Assembly: GCA_020632875.1 (NCBI GenBank) | Contig: JACKET010000020.1 | Span: 1 to 64,000, forward strand | Direction: 5' to 3' | Length of the DNA: 64,000 nt | From: Alphaproteobacteria bacterium | GTDB lineage: Bacteria; Myxococcota_A; UBA796; GCA-2862545 | Shown: one piece after another, positions 1 to 12,128 of the stretch | Layout: each line of letters begins with the position of its first letter | Numbering within the stretch: position 1 is the first letter of the stretch | Program-made: the position numbers and the translations under genes | The notes under the pieces: generated by a model | What the model was told of the DNA's origin: nothing | Database searches by the model: none | What the model saw: the letters and a program-made list of their open reading frames with translations, nothing else

Positions 1-558
1 GGCGGCGCGGTCACGAAGTCCTGGTCGCTCGGCGTCACCGAGCCCGTCTCGGCCGGTGTCGGCGGCGAGGCGCACATCGCGCTCGCCGGGAAGAAGGTCG
101 TCGCGGTGTGGGGCAACGAGGCGTACGTGTACGACCTCGAGGGCACCGAGCTCGGGAAGTTCGAGATCGAAGATGGCGTGCCCGGCGGCATCGTCGGCTT
201 CAAGAACGGCAAGATCGGCTTCGTGACCGGCGAAGGGCTCGTCCTCTACAGCGCCGACGGCTTCCGCCACGGCGAGATCCTGAAGAAGACGGTGCCCGAG
301 GGCTTCGAGAACTGGGACGTGTTCCTCGACGAGAAGGGCAAGCTCTGGGTGGTGACCGACCACGGGTATGCCATCAAGTACAAGAAGCCCGGGTCCGTCG
401 ACTTCATGGTCGAGTTCACCGACCACAGCCTCGCGTTCCCCCGCGCTGACGCCTACCAGGACGTGCTGTTCGTCACCGACCGCGACAGCATCCTGAAGGT
501 CGACGCCCTCGAGGCGAAGGCGAAGGCCGACGTCGGGGCCGCGGGGAACGACCTGTGA
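1..558 (+). CDS. Beta-propeller-like protein, 3' part only
   Basis: The frame is open from the first base to the stop at 556-558, so the gene starts outside the window; 185 residues are visible. The sequence is a run of short beta-strand-like segments separated by Gly/Asp turns, such as VWGNEAYVYDLEG, GKIGFVTGEGLVLY and GKLWVVTDHGYAIKY, spaced about 40-45 residues apart. This looks like the blades of a beta-propeller (PQQ or WD40-like). No catalytic motif is visible. It overlaps the next gene by 4 bp (GTGA), so the two are probably one transcript. The fold is inferred from the repeat pattern only; no family is recognised. Confidence 0.55.
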   Translation, partial: GGAVTKSWSLGVTEPVSAGVGGEAHIALAGKKVVAVWGNEAYVYDLEGTELGKFEIEDGVPGGIVGFKNGKIGFVTGEGLVLYSADGFRHGEILKKTVPEGFENWDVFLDEKGKLWVVTDHGYAIKYKKPGSVDFMVEFTDHSLAFPRADAYQDVLFVTDRDSILKVDALEAKAKADVGAAGNDL

Positions 559-1787
559 TCCTCGCGGTCCTCTCGCTGGCGTGCATCCCGGAGCCTCCGA
601 AGCAGCCCGACCCGCCGCCGACCCCGAAGCCGACGAAGGTCTTCGCGCCCGACGTGAACGTCGCGCCGCCGACCCGCGACGCCGCGTCTCCGTACATCCA
701 GCCGTCGACGCCCGAGCTCGACCACGCGCGGGCGAAGCTGCTCGAGGTGGTCACGACGTACGCGCCCGATCCCGAGAGCCCCTGGGCCATCGGGCACGGC
801 CTGCTCGTGCTCGGGCCCGACATGAAGCTCACCGACGGCAGGTCCGCGGTGCCGTACCTGTTCGAGCGCTACGCGGAGTGGGTCGACGTGGGCGACGAGA
901 AGCTCGTGAGCTTCCCGGCGAAAGAGGGCCCGATCCTGATCGAGCCGCACTCCGACCTCGTTCTCAAGGCGCTCACCGAGATCGGGGTGCCGCTCGACAA
1001 GACGTTCCGGGTCGAGGGCAAGCCCGCCACGGTCGAGCAGGTCTACCTGAACTCGTTGTTCGAGGCGTACTACCACGATGCCGACCACCTCGGCTTCACG
1101 AGCCCGAACGACACGCCATGGGCGCTCCAGGCGCTGTCGTCGCAGGCCCCGTCGGGGTTGCTCTGGACCGCTGCCGACGGGCAGCAGATGCGGATGGACG
1201 GCTTCACCGACGCCGTGGTCGACGATCTGTGGGCCCAGACGGCGTTCATGCGCGAGGCGATGGGGAAGGGCCAGCGCGTCGCCAAGCGCAGGCAGGGCAT
1301 CTACGCGTACACGTGCGGCGGGGCCCACATGTTCCAGGGCGCGGGCTACGCGGTGGCCCGGGGCTTCGGTGCCCCCGACACCCGGCAGCACGTCGTCGAT
1401 CTGGTCGACGTGCTGTACTGGTCGGTCGACAACGAGCTCTGGAACCTCGACGAGACCGAGAAGCAGGCACCGCAGTTCGCCACGCAGCTGCTCGAGCAGC
1501 GCGTGAAGTTCCTCGGGCACTTCCTCGAGACGACGCACAAGCTCGCTGCGCTCGGCCTCTACACGCCCGACGACGCCCAGAAGGCGAAGCTCGACTTCGC
1601 GCGCGACGAGCTGGTGCGCACGGTCGGCCGGCTCGAGAACGAGACCCAGCTCTTCCAGGACCTCCCCGCGCTGCGGGCCATCCCGGATCCCACGAAGCAC
1701 CAGCTGTACCTCGACACGCTCGGCGACTCGGCCCACGCCATCCGCGGCATCGACCTGTCGACCGGCGCGGGCACCATCCGCTACTGA
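555..1787 (+). CDS. Putative lipoprotein of unknown function
   Basis: 410 residues from a GTG inside the previous stop codon (GTGA overlap). The N-terminus MILAVLSLAC is a very short hydrophobic stretch ending in a lipobox-like LSLAC. It is followed by a Pro-rich linker (residues 11-35), which fits a lipoprotein anchored just outside the membrane, although the usual positive n-region is missing. The rest is globular, mixed alpha/beta, with Tyr, Trp and His-rich stretches (for example YYHDADHLGF and GGAHMFQGAGYAVARGFG). I do not recognise a family. The stop is 6 bp from the convergent malic enzyme stop, leaving no room for a terminator. Confidence 0.7.
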   Translation: MILAVLSLACIPEPPKQPDPPPTPKPTKVFAPDVNVAPPTRDAASPYIQPSTPELDHARAKLLEVVTTYAPDPESPWAIGHGLLVLGPDMKLTDGRSAVPYLFERYAEWVDVGDEKLVSFPAKEGPILIEPHSDLVLKALTEIGVPLDKTFRVEGKPATVEQVYLNSLFEAYYHDADHLGFTSPNDTPWALQALSSQAPSGLLWTAADGQQMRMDGFTDAVVDDLWAQTAFMREAMGKGQRVAKRRQGIYAYTCGGAHMFQGAGYAVARGFGAPDTRQHVVDLVDVLYWSVDNELWNLDETEKQAPQFATQLLEQRVKFLGHFLETTHKLAALGLYTPDDAQKAKLDFARDELVRTVGRLENETQLFQDLPALRAIPDPTKHQLYLDTLGDSAHAIRGIDLSTGAGTIRY

Positions 1788-1793
1788 CCCCGA

Positions 1794-4040
<2,247 letters not shown>

Positions 4041-4080
4041 CGAACCTCCAGGGCCGGCCAACCTATCACCTGAGCGCGAA

Positions 4081-4102
4081 CGCCACCCCCGGGGGGGTGG
4101 CG
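4081..4102 (-). terminator. GC-rich hairpin just downstream of the RNase P RNA
   Basis: A perfect 10-bp inverted repeat, CGCCACCCCC at 4081-4090 and its complement at 4093-4102, with a 2-nt centre. It lies directly 3' of the RNase P RNA on the minus strand. There is no good U-tract after it, so it may mark the processed 3' end or act as a weak terminator. Confidence 0.45.
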
Positions 4103-4103
4103 G

Positions 4104-4536
4104 TCCGAGAGGCTCGTAAGCCGAGTTCTGTGTCCCTGGCGGTCACCCGCTTCGGGATGGAGCTCATTCATCTAGGGCCGCCGTCGCCGACGACCTCGAG
4201 CGACCTACCCGGGAGCATCGGACGGGCCGCCCTCGAACGCTCCACGTTTGGTCTTGCACCGGATGGGGTTTGCCTGGCCGACCCCGTCACCGGGGCCGCC
4301 GGTGCGCTCTTACCGCACCGTTTCAACCTTACCGAACGAATCCCCGCCCTCTCTCCCGGCCGTGCCACACGGGTTGGCCGGACGATCAGCGGGAGGCCCG
4401 AAGGCCTGGCGTGCTGCTCTCTGTTGCGCTTTCCTCCGGGTCACCCCGACCGGGCGTTACCCGGCATCCTGCCCTGCGGTGCTCGGACTTTCCTCTCGTG
4501 GCCGAGGCCACCAGCGAGCTCCTGTTCCTCTCGAAC
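4104..4536 (-). ncRNA. rnpB: RNase P RNA, bacterial class A
   Basis: Catalytic RNA of ribonuclease P, which cuts the 5' leader from tRNA precursors. On the minus strand the conserved 5' block GAGGAAAGTCCGAGCACC, then AGGGCAGGATGCCGGGTAAC and CAACAGAGAGC are present, and near the 3' end ACAGAACTCGGCTTACGAGC. The proposed P1 helix pairs TTCGAGAGG (4535-4527) with CCTCTCGGA (4112-4104), which sets the ends and gives about 433 nt, within a normal class A size. It starts 10 nt after the stop codon of the upstream zinc-ribbon gene and is followed by a GC-rich hairpin. Confidence 0.95.
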
Positions 4537-4545
4537 CCGGGACGT

Positions 4546-5241
4546 CTAACCGTCTTCGGGGATCAGCCAACGGCCGCAGCCACGGCAGGGGACGACGAGG
4601 CCGCGCTTGAGGTCGGCGAGGTGCTGCTGCTGCACGACCATCCGGCACGAGCGGCACGCCCCGAGCTCGAGCTTCGCGACGGCAGAGCCCTTGCGGTCGC
4701 GCAGGGCGAGGTATTTCGAGCGGGTGCCGGCATCGACGGCCGCGAGCTCGGCGTCGCGCTTCGGCACCGTGCTCTCGAACGCGGCGCGCAGCTTCGCCAC
4801 GGCAGGCTCGTGGGCGCCGGCGAGCCGCGCGAGGGTGGCGTCGGTCTCTTCGACGGCCCTGCGCGCGTTCGCGAGCGCATCGGTCAGCGCGTCGGCCTTC
4901 TCCATGCACTCGAGCGCCTCGGTCTCGAGCAGGTCGAGCTGCTCGGTGCACCCTGCGATCTGGCGCTCGGCGGCCTCGGGGTCGCCGCCCCCGCCTTCGA
5001 GCACGCGCTCGGCGCTCTTCAGGCGGGCCTCGTAGCGCTCGATGTCGCGCTGCAGCTCGCGCTGGCGGGCCTTGTTCGCGGCATCTTCGCCCTCGAGCCG
5101 CTCGAGGTCGGCCTTCGCGGCCTTCGCGGCGGTGCGCGCCGCTTCGAGGCCGCTCTCGAGGTCCTGCTTCTGCTTCTTCAGCGCGAGCAGCTCGCGATCG
5201 AAGTGATCGGCGGCTTCGAGGCGCTCGAGGTCGGGGTGCAT
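4546..5241 (-). CDS. Coiled-coil protein with C-terminal C4 zinc ribbon (COG1579/CdsZ-like)
   Basis: 231 residues. Residues about 5-180 are a long antiparallel coiled coil rich in Ala, Glu, Lys and Leu. The C-terminus carries two cysteine pairs, CRSC and CRGC, about 23 residues apart, forming a zinc ribbon. This arrangement matches the COG1579 family, found next to rnpB in many bacteria and proposed to act in nucleic-acid or translation-related processes; the exact role is not settled. The ATG at 5241 has AGGAG 6 nt upstream and is preferred over longer starts. The gene sits between a tRNA and rnpB on the same strand. Confidence 0.85.
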   Translation of the reverse strand: MHPDLERLEAADHFDRELLALKKQKQDLESGLEAARTAAKAAKADLERLEGEDAANKARQRELQRDIERYEARLKSAERVLEGGGGDPEAAERQIAGCTEQLDLLETEALECMEKADALTDALANARRAVEETDATLARLAGAHEPAVAKLRAAFESTVPKRDAELAAVDAGTRSKYLALRDRKGSAVAKLELGACRSCRMVVQQQHLADLKRGLVVPCRGCGRWLIPEDG

Positions 5242-5285
5242 GCACGCTCCTGCGGTGCCCGCACGTGCGGACACCGGGAAGGGTG

Positions 5286-5359
5286 TGGGCCCACCAGGAC
5301 TCGAACCTGGGACACTCCGGGTATGAGCCGGGTGCTCTGACCAACTGAGCTATGGGCCC
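5286..5359 (-). tRNA. tRNA with CAU anticodon (elongator Met or Ile2)
   Basis: A 74-nt cloverleaf on the minus strand: acceptor GGGCCCA pairs with TGGGCCC, D-arm GCTC/GAGC, anticodon loop CTCATAC (anticodon CAT), T-arm CCAGG/CCTGG with loop TTCGAGT. The first anticodon-stem pair is a C-A mismatch. CCA is not encoded. The D-arm and acceptor exclude initiator tRNA with its usual 1-72 mismatch. CAU can be Met or, after lysidine modification by TilS, Ile; the G-rich acceptor makes Ile2 possible but I cannot decide. Confidence 0.93.
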
Positions 5360-5395
5360 CCGCGACAGGGTAGCCCAGGTGGCCGGACCGGCCGC

Positions 5396-7114
5396 TCAGT
5401 TTTCCATGAAGGAGCGGAGGCGCTTGCTGCGGCTCGGGTGCCGGAGCTTGCGGAGCGCCTTCGCTTCGATCTGGCGGATGCGCTCGCGGGTGACCTCGAA
5501 GTCCTGACCGACCTCTTCGAGCGTGTGGTCGTGCGGCTGGCCGATGCCGAAGCGCAGGCGCAGCACGCGCTCTTCACGCGGCGTGAGCGTGGCGAGGACC
5601 TTGCGGGTGGCTTCGGTGAGCGACGCGTTCACCATGCTCTCGGCGGGCGAGAGGGTGTTCTTGTCTTCGATGAAGTCGCCGAGATGGCTGTCTTCTTCTT
5701 CGCCGATCGGGGTCTCGAGGCTGATGGGCTCCTTGGCGATCTTGAGGATCTTGTGGACCTTCTCGACCGGCATCTCCATCTTCTCGGCGATCTCTTCGGG
5801 ACGCGGCTCGCGCGACAGCTCCTGCTGGAGGTGGCGCTGGGTGCGGATGAGCTTGTTGATCGTCTCGATCATGTGGACCGGGATGCGGATCGTGCGCGCC
5901 TGGTCGGCGATCGCGCGGGTGATGGCCTGGCGGATCCACCACGTCGCGTACGTCGAGAACTTGTAGCCCCGGCGGTACTCGAACTTCTCGACCGCCTTCA
6001 TGAGGCCGATGTTGCCCTCTTGAATCAGGTCGAGGAACTGCAGGCCGCGGTTCGTGTACTTCTTGGCGATCGAGACCACGAGTCGGAGGTTGGCCTCGAC
6101 GAGCTCGCACTTCGCCTGCTCGGCGAGCGCCTCGCCGCGCTTGAGATCGAGTGCCGAGACCTGGAGCGCGTTGCGGCTCATGCCGGTGCCGGCTTCGATC
6201 TTGCGGATCTTGCGGAGCTCGCGCCGCACGCGGCTGTCGAATTCCTTCCACTGATCCTCGGGGATGCCGGTCTTGACGATGACCTCGCGGCCCGCGCCGT
6301 CGAGGTTGCGGCGGACCTTGCGGATCGACGGGCGCAGATCGCGGACCGGGAGGCGCGCGTCGCGGGCGACCTTCTCGATCTCTTTCTCGGCGCGGGCGAC
6401 CTGCATCCAGGCATCCTGGATCTTCTCGCTGATGTTCGAGACCTGCTTCTTCTGGAGATCGAGCGTCTCCATCAGGTCGTAGAGCTGCTCGCCGTGCTCG
6501 AGGACGGTCTCTTCGAGCTCTTCGCGCTTCTTCTTGCTCTTCGCCTTGAGCAGGTTGTCGGTGGCGTCGATCAGGGCGTCGTTGTGGCCGAGCGCCTGCT
6601 TGTAGGTCTGCTCGAGCGTCTTGCCGGCCTTCGTCTTGTAGGGACGGGGCTTCTTGCCGCTCTTCACGGCCTTCTGGACGCGCTGGTCGTCTTCTTCCAT
6701 CAGCTCGCGGATGAAGTCGACGCCGACGGAGGAGGTGAGGGCGATGCGCTTGACGGTGTACTCACCCTCTTCGATGCGCTTCGCGATCTCGATCTCGCCC
6801 TCGCGCGAGAGCAGGCTGACGGAGCCCATCTTGCGGAGGTAGACGCGAACGGGGTCGTTGCTGCGGGTGCCGTCGGAGGTGGCGGGCTGCTCTTTGTCGC
6901 CCCGGCGCTCGGCTTCTGCGCGCTTCCGCTGCTCGTTGACGATCTCGATGTCCATGTCGGAGAACATGATCATCACGTCGTCGAGACGGTCAGAGGAGAC
7001 GAGGTGCGTCGGGAGGACCTTGCTCATCTCGCCGTAGGTGACGTACCCACGCTTCTTGCCCATGTTGATGAGTTGCTGGACTTCCGGCTCGGAGAGATCC
7101 TTGGGCATGGACAT
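5396..7114 (-). CDS. rpoD: RNA polymerase primary sigma factor (sigma-70)
   Basis: Housekeeping sigma factor that directs RNA polymerase to -10/-35 promoters. 572 residues. Region 1.1 lies at about 8-75 (VQQLINMGKKRGYVTYGEM), region 1.2 at about 95-125 (SNDPVRVYLRKMGSVSLLSR), a non-conserved helical insert at about 150-330, region 2 at about 340-415 (LVVSIAKKYTNRGLQFLDL, YATWWIRQAI), region 3 following, and region 4.2 at about 520-565 (LEEVGQDFEVTRERIRQIEA). The ATG at 7114 is preferred because GAGGAG lies 9 nt upstream; a second ATG is two codons in. dnaG lies upstream on the same strand, the classical dnaG-rpoD order, 148 bp apart. Confidence 0.97.
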   Translation of the reverse strand: MSMPKDLSEPEVQQLINMGKKRGYVTYGEMSKVLPTHLVSSDRLDDVMIMFSDMDIEIVNEQRKRAEAERRGDKEQPATSDGTRSNDPVRVYLRKMGSVSLLSREGEIEIAKRIEEGEYTVKRIALTSSVGVDFIRELMEEDDQRVQKAVKSGKKPRPYKTKAGKTLEQTYKQALGHNDALIDATDNLLKAKSKKKREELEETVLEHGEQLYDLMETLDLQKKQVSNISEKIQDAWMQVARAEKEIEKVARDARLPVRDLRPSIRKVRRNLDGAGREVIVKTGIPEDQWKEFDSRVRRELRKIRKIEAGTGMSRNALQVSALDLKRGEALAEQAKCELVEANLRLVVSIAKKYTNRGLQFLDLIQEGNIGLMKAVEKFEYRRGYKFSTYATWWIRQAITRAIADQARTIRIPVHMIETINKLIRTQRHLQQELSREPRPEEIAEKMEMPVEKVHKILKIAKEPISLETPIGEEEDSHLGDFIEDKNTLSPAESMVNASLTEATRKVLATLTPREERVLRLRFGIGQPHDHTLEEVGQDFEVTRERIRQIEAKALRKLRHPSRSKRLRSFMEN

Positions 7115-7262
7115 CGAACGTGTCTCCTCGATCTGCGTGGGGGCGGGGATCGTGTGTGCGCACTGTCCCACTGGGCTCGCTAACCGAGCGGGTCGTGCGC
7201 TGCCATAGAACGTCGGCGAAAGTCAAATCCCGGAGCAGAGGCCCCGATGGCGTCGGCGTCGC

Positions 7263-9302
7263 TCAGCCGTCTGCCGGCCACGGCGCGTCGCGCCACGACT
7301 CGTCGTCGCCGGACGGGGCGAAGCCCTCCATGGGCGGGGGCTCGTCCCCGTCGTCGTCGGGGGGCAGCCAGCCGTCGGGGACCCCTGTATCCACGGGGGA
7401 TTCGCCGGGGTCCGCCGCGGGGGGCGGAGGAGCGGGGGAGGGCTTCGCGGGAGGCGGAGCGGGCCTCAGCTCCGTCCCCAGGAAGTCCAGCACGGCTTCG
7501 AGCTCGCTGACGAACTGGCCGAAGTCGTTCGCCTGGAGCGCCTTGCGCAGCCGCGTGTCGTGGTGCTTGAGCGACTGGCGCTCGGTGAGCAGCTCGCGAA
7601 GGCCCACCCCGGACCGCTCGGAGTCGTCGAGGGCGCGCTGGACCCACGTGGTGCGGGCCGCGAGGCGTGGCTGGATCAGCCGCAGCAGCATGTCGCAGAC
7701 CCCGCGTGCTGCCATCTCGGGCTCGTACAGGCCCTGGCGGGCGACCACGGCGAGCAGCGTGCGTCGGACGCCGTCGTCGGCCTCGTCTGCGATCACCGCG
7801 GCCGCGGGCTCGCCGGTCAGGAGGCGTGCCATCGCGGGCATCACGGCCTGGTGGGTCGCGAAGATCGCGACCGGCACGCGCTGCAGGAGGTCGGCGACCT
7901 GGTCGTAGCAGTGCACCAGCAACCAGAAGATGTGCACGATGTCGCGGTCGGGCTTCCAGCCGGTGGTGGGCTCGCCGCGACGCGGCGACTCGACGCGACC
8001 CGGCTGCGCTTCGACCTCGCGGCGGATGGCGACCTCGGAGACGCCGAGCAGGCCGGCGATCTTCGCGAGCTGGCGCGGATGGAGCCGGCCGAGCAGGGGC
8101 CGCAGCTCGTCGATGATGCGCTCGGAGGCGTCGGCCGTCCGGAGCAGCCCGCGGGACGTCTGGTCGGCGTACTCCCGGACCTTCCGCCCGACGACCCACT
8201 CGACGAGGCTCTGGCGGCGGTCGAGCGCCGCGGCGAGCGCTTCGGCCCCGTGTGCGCGGAGGAACTCGTCGGGGTCTTTCGCGCCGGGCAGCTCGACGCG
8301 GAAGCCGTGGACGTCCGCGGCGAGCAGCAGGGGCAGGGCGCGCTCGGCGGAGTCCTGCCCGGCCTTGTCGCTGTCCGTCACGAGCACGACGTTGCGCGTC
8401 ATCCGCCTCAGCCGCTCGATGTGGTCGGGCGTCACCGCCGTCCCACAGGTCGCGATGGCCTCGTCGAAGCCGCCCTCCTGCATCGCGAGCACGTCGAAGT
8501 ACCCCTCGACGACGATGGCGCGGTCGGCGCGCTGGATGGCCGCGCGTGCGGTCTCGAGGCCGTACAGCACGCGGTTCTTCTTGTAGACGTCGGTCTCGGT
8601 CGTGTTGATGTACTTCGGACCGTCCCCTTCGAGCAGGCGCCCCCCGAACCCGATGACGCGCCCGCGCTCGTCGCGGATGGGGAACATCAGGCGCGCGCGG
8701 AACGCGTCGTTGTACCCGTCGCGGGCCTTTCGGGGCCGCGCCAGGCCCGCCGCCAGTGCCTGCTCGGGCCGGTAGCCCTTGCGGTGCAGGTGGTCGAGCA
8801 GGCGCGTCCAGCCCTCGGGGGCGAAGCCGATGCGCGCGCGCCGGCAGACGGCGTCGGAGAGCTCGCGCTGCTTGAGGTAGTCGCGCCCCGGCTGCCCGTC
8901 GGGATGGGTCCAGAGCGTGCTCTCGTAGAACGACGCGGCCTCTTCGAGCACGTCGAACATCGTGGCCCGGGACCGCAGCGCCACGCGCTCGGTGGCCGTG
9001 AGCTCGCGCTCTTCGATCATCACGCCCGCCGGCCCGGCCAGCTCGCGGACCGCCTCGGAGAACGAGAGCCCCTCGATCTGCATGAGGAACCGGAAGACGT
9101 CGCCCCCCGCCTGGCAGCCGAAGCAGTGGTAGATGCCCTTCGAAGGCACCACGTGGAAGGAGGGCGACTTCTCCTGGTGGAACGGGCAGAGCCCCTTCAG
9201 GTCCTTCCCGCTCTTCGAGAGGGTGACGTGGCGGGAGATGACCTCGACGATGTCGGTGCGATCGCGAACGGCGTCGACCACGTCGCGTGGGATGCGCGCC
9301 AT
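7263..9302 (-). CDS. dnaG: DNA primase
   Basis: Synthesises RNA primers for DNA replication. 679 residues. The N-terminal CHC2 zinc finger is complete (CPFH about 40, then CFGC about 61-64). The catalytic core follows at about 120-250 with FGGRLLEGDGPKYINT, and the TOPRIM fold at about 255-340 with the acidic motifs VVEGYFDVLA and LVTDSDKAGQ. The C-terminal helicase-binding region is followed by a Pro-rich, acidic, probably disordered tail (about 610-679). The gene precedes rpoD on the same strand, an old bacterial arrangement linking replication and transcription genes. Confidence 0.97.
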   Translation of the reverse strand: MARIPRDVVDAVRDRTDIVEVISRHVTLSKSGKDLKGLCPFHQEKSPSFHVVPSKGIYHCFGCQAGGDVFRFLMQIEGLSFSEAVRELAGPAGVMIEERELTATERVALRSRATMFDVLEEAASFYESTLWTHPDGQPGRDYLKQRELSDAVCRRARIGFAPEGWTRLLDHLHRKGYRPEQALAAGLARPRKARDGYNDAFRARLMFPIRDERGRVIGFGGRLLEGDGPKYINTTETDVYKKNRVLYGLETARAAIQRADRAIVVEGYFDVLAMQEGGFDEAIATCGTAVTPDHIERLRRMTRNVVLVTDSDKAGQDSAERALPLLLAADVHGFRVELPGAKDPDEFLRAHGAEALAAALDRRQSLVEWVVGRKVREYADQTSRGLLRTADASERIIDELRPLLGRLHPRQLAKIAGLLGVSEVAIRREVEAQPGRVESPRRGEPTTGWKPDRDIVHIFWLLVHCYDQVADLLQRVPVAIFATHQAVMPAMARLLTGEPAAAVIADEADDGVRRTLLAVVARQGLYEPEMAARGVCDMLLRLIQPRLAARTTWVQRALDDSERSGVGLRELLTERQSLKHHDTRLRKALQANDFGQFVSELEAVLDFLGTELRPAPPPAKPSPAPPPPAADPGESPVDTGVPDGWLPPDDDGDEPPPMEGFAPSGDDESWRDAPWPADG

Positions 9303-9350
9303 GCTGCCCCCGGCCTCGCCATCGGATAACCCACGGCGGTGGGGTTGCTC

Positions 9351-9575
9351 ATGTCGATTCTGAACCGGTTCGGGGATGGGGTGCGGCGGGCCATCGTGGT
9401 GGTCGCGTTCATCGGGATCCCCCTGGCCGTGTGGTGGGCGGCGATGCCGATGATCGGGTCGCTCCCCCTGTCCGAGGGCATCCGGCGCCTCCTCACGTGG
9501 GCGGTGCTCGGCACGATGGCGTTCGGCGCGGCCGGCGGCGTGCTCGTCTGGCGCGACCTCGACCGCGAGCCCTGA
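9351..9575 (+). CDS. Small two-helix membrane protein
   Basis: 74 residues from the ATG at 9351 (a GTG four codons earlier is possible; a GGGG purine run lies 6 nt before the ATG). Two predicted membrane helices, about residues 14-32 (AIVVVAFIGIPLAVWWAAM) and 46-66 (LLTWAVLGTMAFGAAGGVLVW, here given as a position range for the core), with a short loop and a charged tail. No family recognised. It diverges from dnaG with 48 bp between starts and ends 3 bp from the next convergent stop. Confidence 0.7.
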   Translation: MSILNRFGDGVRRAIVVVAFIGIPLAVWWAAMPMIGSLPLSEGIRRLLTWAVLGTMAFGAAGGVLVWRDLDREP

Positions 9576-9578
9576 GGC

Positions 9579-10238
9579 TCACCTCGGCCCGGGCTCCCGC
9601 GATCGGGCGACCCCGACCGAGGCCATCCCCACGACGCCGAGGCCCGGGAACCCGCCGATCGAGTACTCCAGCACGAACGACGTGCGGCCCGGCGTCTGGA
9701 GGCGGTAGGTCGCGACGGGCGCGGGCCCGATGGCCCCGATGCGCAGCTGGATCATGCCCCAGTCCGCCGTGAGTCCGAATTCCGGCATCGACCGGATGGG
9801 GTCCATGAACCCGCCCCACCGCGGGCCCTTCAGCAGGCGCACGTCCAGCGCCGGGCCCCACGAGAAGTCCGCCAGCAGCCCCCGACGACGGAAGCCGCGC
9901 GGGTGGAAGCGGCCGGCGACCGAGAGCCCGGCCTGGGCGTACGTCCCCCCGCGAACCCAGGGCGAGACGCGGAGGTCGCCGCGGTCCACGAGGGCGACCG
10001 ACACCCACGCCGTCCCCGAGCGGCCTCCCGTGAAGTCCTCGCCGAATTCGCCGCCCGCGCCGAGGCGACCGGAGCGCACTGCCGTGGATGCCCCGACCAT
10101 GCCGGTGATGTTGCGGTGCTTGGCGATGTAGGTCGTGCCGTAGCCCTCCACCCGATCGTCGGAGAGCCCGAGCGACGGCGAGAGCAGGCCCGATGCAGGG
10201 TCGGAGGCGAGCGCAGCGGTGGCGAGCAGGGCGAGCAC
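9579..10238 (-). CDS. Exported, possibly outer-membrane beta-barrel protein
   Basis: About 219 residues from a GTG at 10238, beginning MLALLATAALAS, a short hydrophobic segment with an Ala-x-Ala-like cleavage site. The mature part has alternating polar/hydrophobic strands rich in Gly and aromatic residues (GTAWVSVALVDRGDLRVSPW, GMIQLRIGAIG, TSFVLEYSIGGFPG), as in OM barrels; the family is not recognised. The start is uncertain. The reading frame stays open upstream into a heptamer repeat array that begins about 35 bp away, and the usual Lys/Arg n-region would have to come from codons before 10238, where no ATG, GTG or TTG lies close by. The original 5' end may have been altered by repeat growth. 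Confidence 0.65.
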   Translation of the reverse strand: MLALLATAALASDPASGLLSPSLGLSDDRVEGYGTTYIAKHRNITGMVGASTAVRSGRLGAGGEFGEDFTGGRSGTAWVSVALVDRGDLRVSPWVRGGTYAQAGLSVAGRFHPRGFRRRGLLADFSWGPALDVRLLKGPRWGGFMDPIRSMPEFGLTADWGMIQLRIGAIGPAPVATYRLQTPGRTSFVLEYSIGGFPGLGVVGMASVGVARSREPGPR

Positions 10239-10273
10239 GGACGCCGAACGCGCGAGCCCGCTGGCGCTTACAC

Positions 10274-10392
10274 GCGGAGCCGGGAGCCGGGAGCCAGGAG
10301 CCAGGAGCCAGGAGCCGGGAGCCGGGAGCCAGGAGCCAGGAGCCAGGAGCCGGGAGCCAGGAGCCAGGAGCCGGGAGCCGGGAGCCGGGAGC
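10274..10392. repeat. Heptamer tandem array, about 17 copies of C(A/G)GGAGC
   Basis: Seventeen contiguous 7-bp units; the first (GCGGAGC) is imperfect and the others are either CAGGAGC or CGGGAGC. Because 7 is not a multiple of 3, all frames stay open through it and produce spurious proline/serine/arginine ORFs. It lies in the 254-bp gap between murA (upstream on the minus strand) and the exported protein gene. Confidence 0.95.
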
Positions 10393-10424
10393 TCAGGGGC
10401 GGATCGCCAGCAGGGGACCCGACA

Positions 10425-10466
10425 CCCAATACCCAATACCCAATACCCAATACCGGATACCCGATG
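10425..10466. repeat. Second heptamer array, CCCAATA
   Basis: Four perfect CCCAATA units (10425-10452) and two degenerate ones (CCGGATA, CCCGATG). It has the same 7-bp period as the neighbouring array but an unrelated sequence, and ends 27 bp before the murA stop codon. Confidence 0.92.
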
Positions 10467-10492
10467 GTCGCGACGCCCGGACAGGACCCCGC

Positions 10493-11809
<1,317 letters not shown>

Positions 11810-11972
11810 GTCCGGGCTCCTGGGTCCTGGTGACGCGTGGCGAGGATGCACAGCGCGTGCCAGTCGAGGGGGGAGGGAGGGGGAGGACCCGCCGGGAGCG
11901 GGCACCCGGCGACTCTAGCCCGGCAAACCCTCGGGAGCACGGGCGATGTCGAGTGTGCGCGTTGTTCGATCC

Positions 11973-12062
11973 GAACGTCTTGACGGTGAGGACCTCGGTG
12001 CCCCCGGAACGCGGCGTTTCAGCCGCGTTCACAGGGGGTTCCGAGGTCCCGTCGAGACGTTC
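11973..12062. repeat. 90-bp imperfect inverted repeat (long hairpin)
   Basis: Arms 11973-12015 and 12022-12062 pair over about 35 bp in five blocks: GAACGTCT, GACGG, GACCTCGG, CCCCC and GAACGCGGC. A 4-nt bulge (TGAG) and small mismatches separate them, and the loop is GTTTCA. It is in the 319-bp gap between the TrmJ-like gene and murA, both on the minus strand. It may be a terminator for the upstream gene, a folded murA leader, or a small mobile repeat. The rest of the gap holds only a purine/pyrimidine tract. Confidence 0.88.
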
Positions 12063-12128
12063 AGTGGTTGAGATTCCGTCGGGACGACGCCCGCTCGCGG
12101 GCGGTGGCGCGCGGAATCGCGTCCGCTG

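Noticed and set aside
10274..10466. CRISPR array
   Set aside because: Units are contiguous 7-mers with no spacers and no cas genes nearby.
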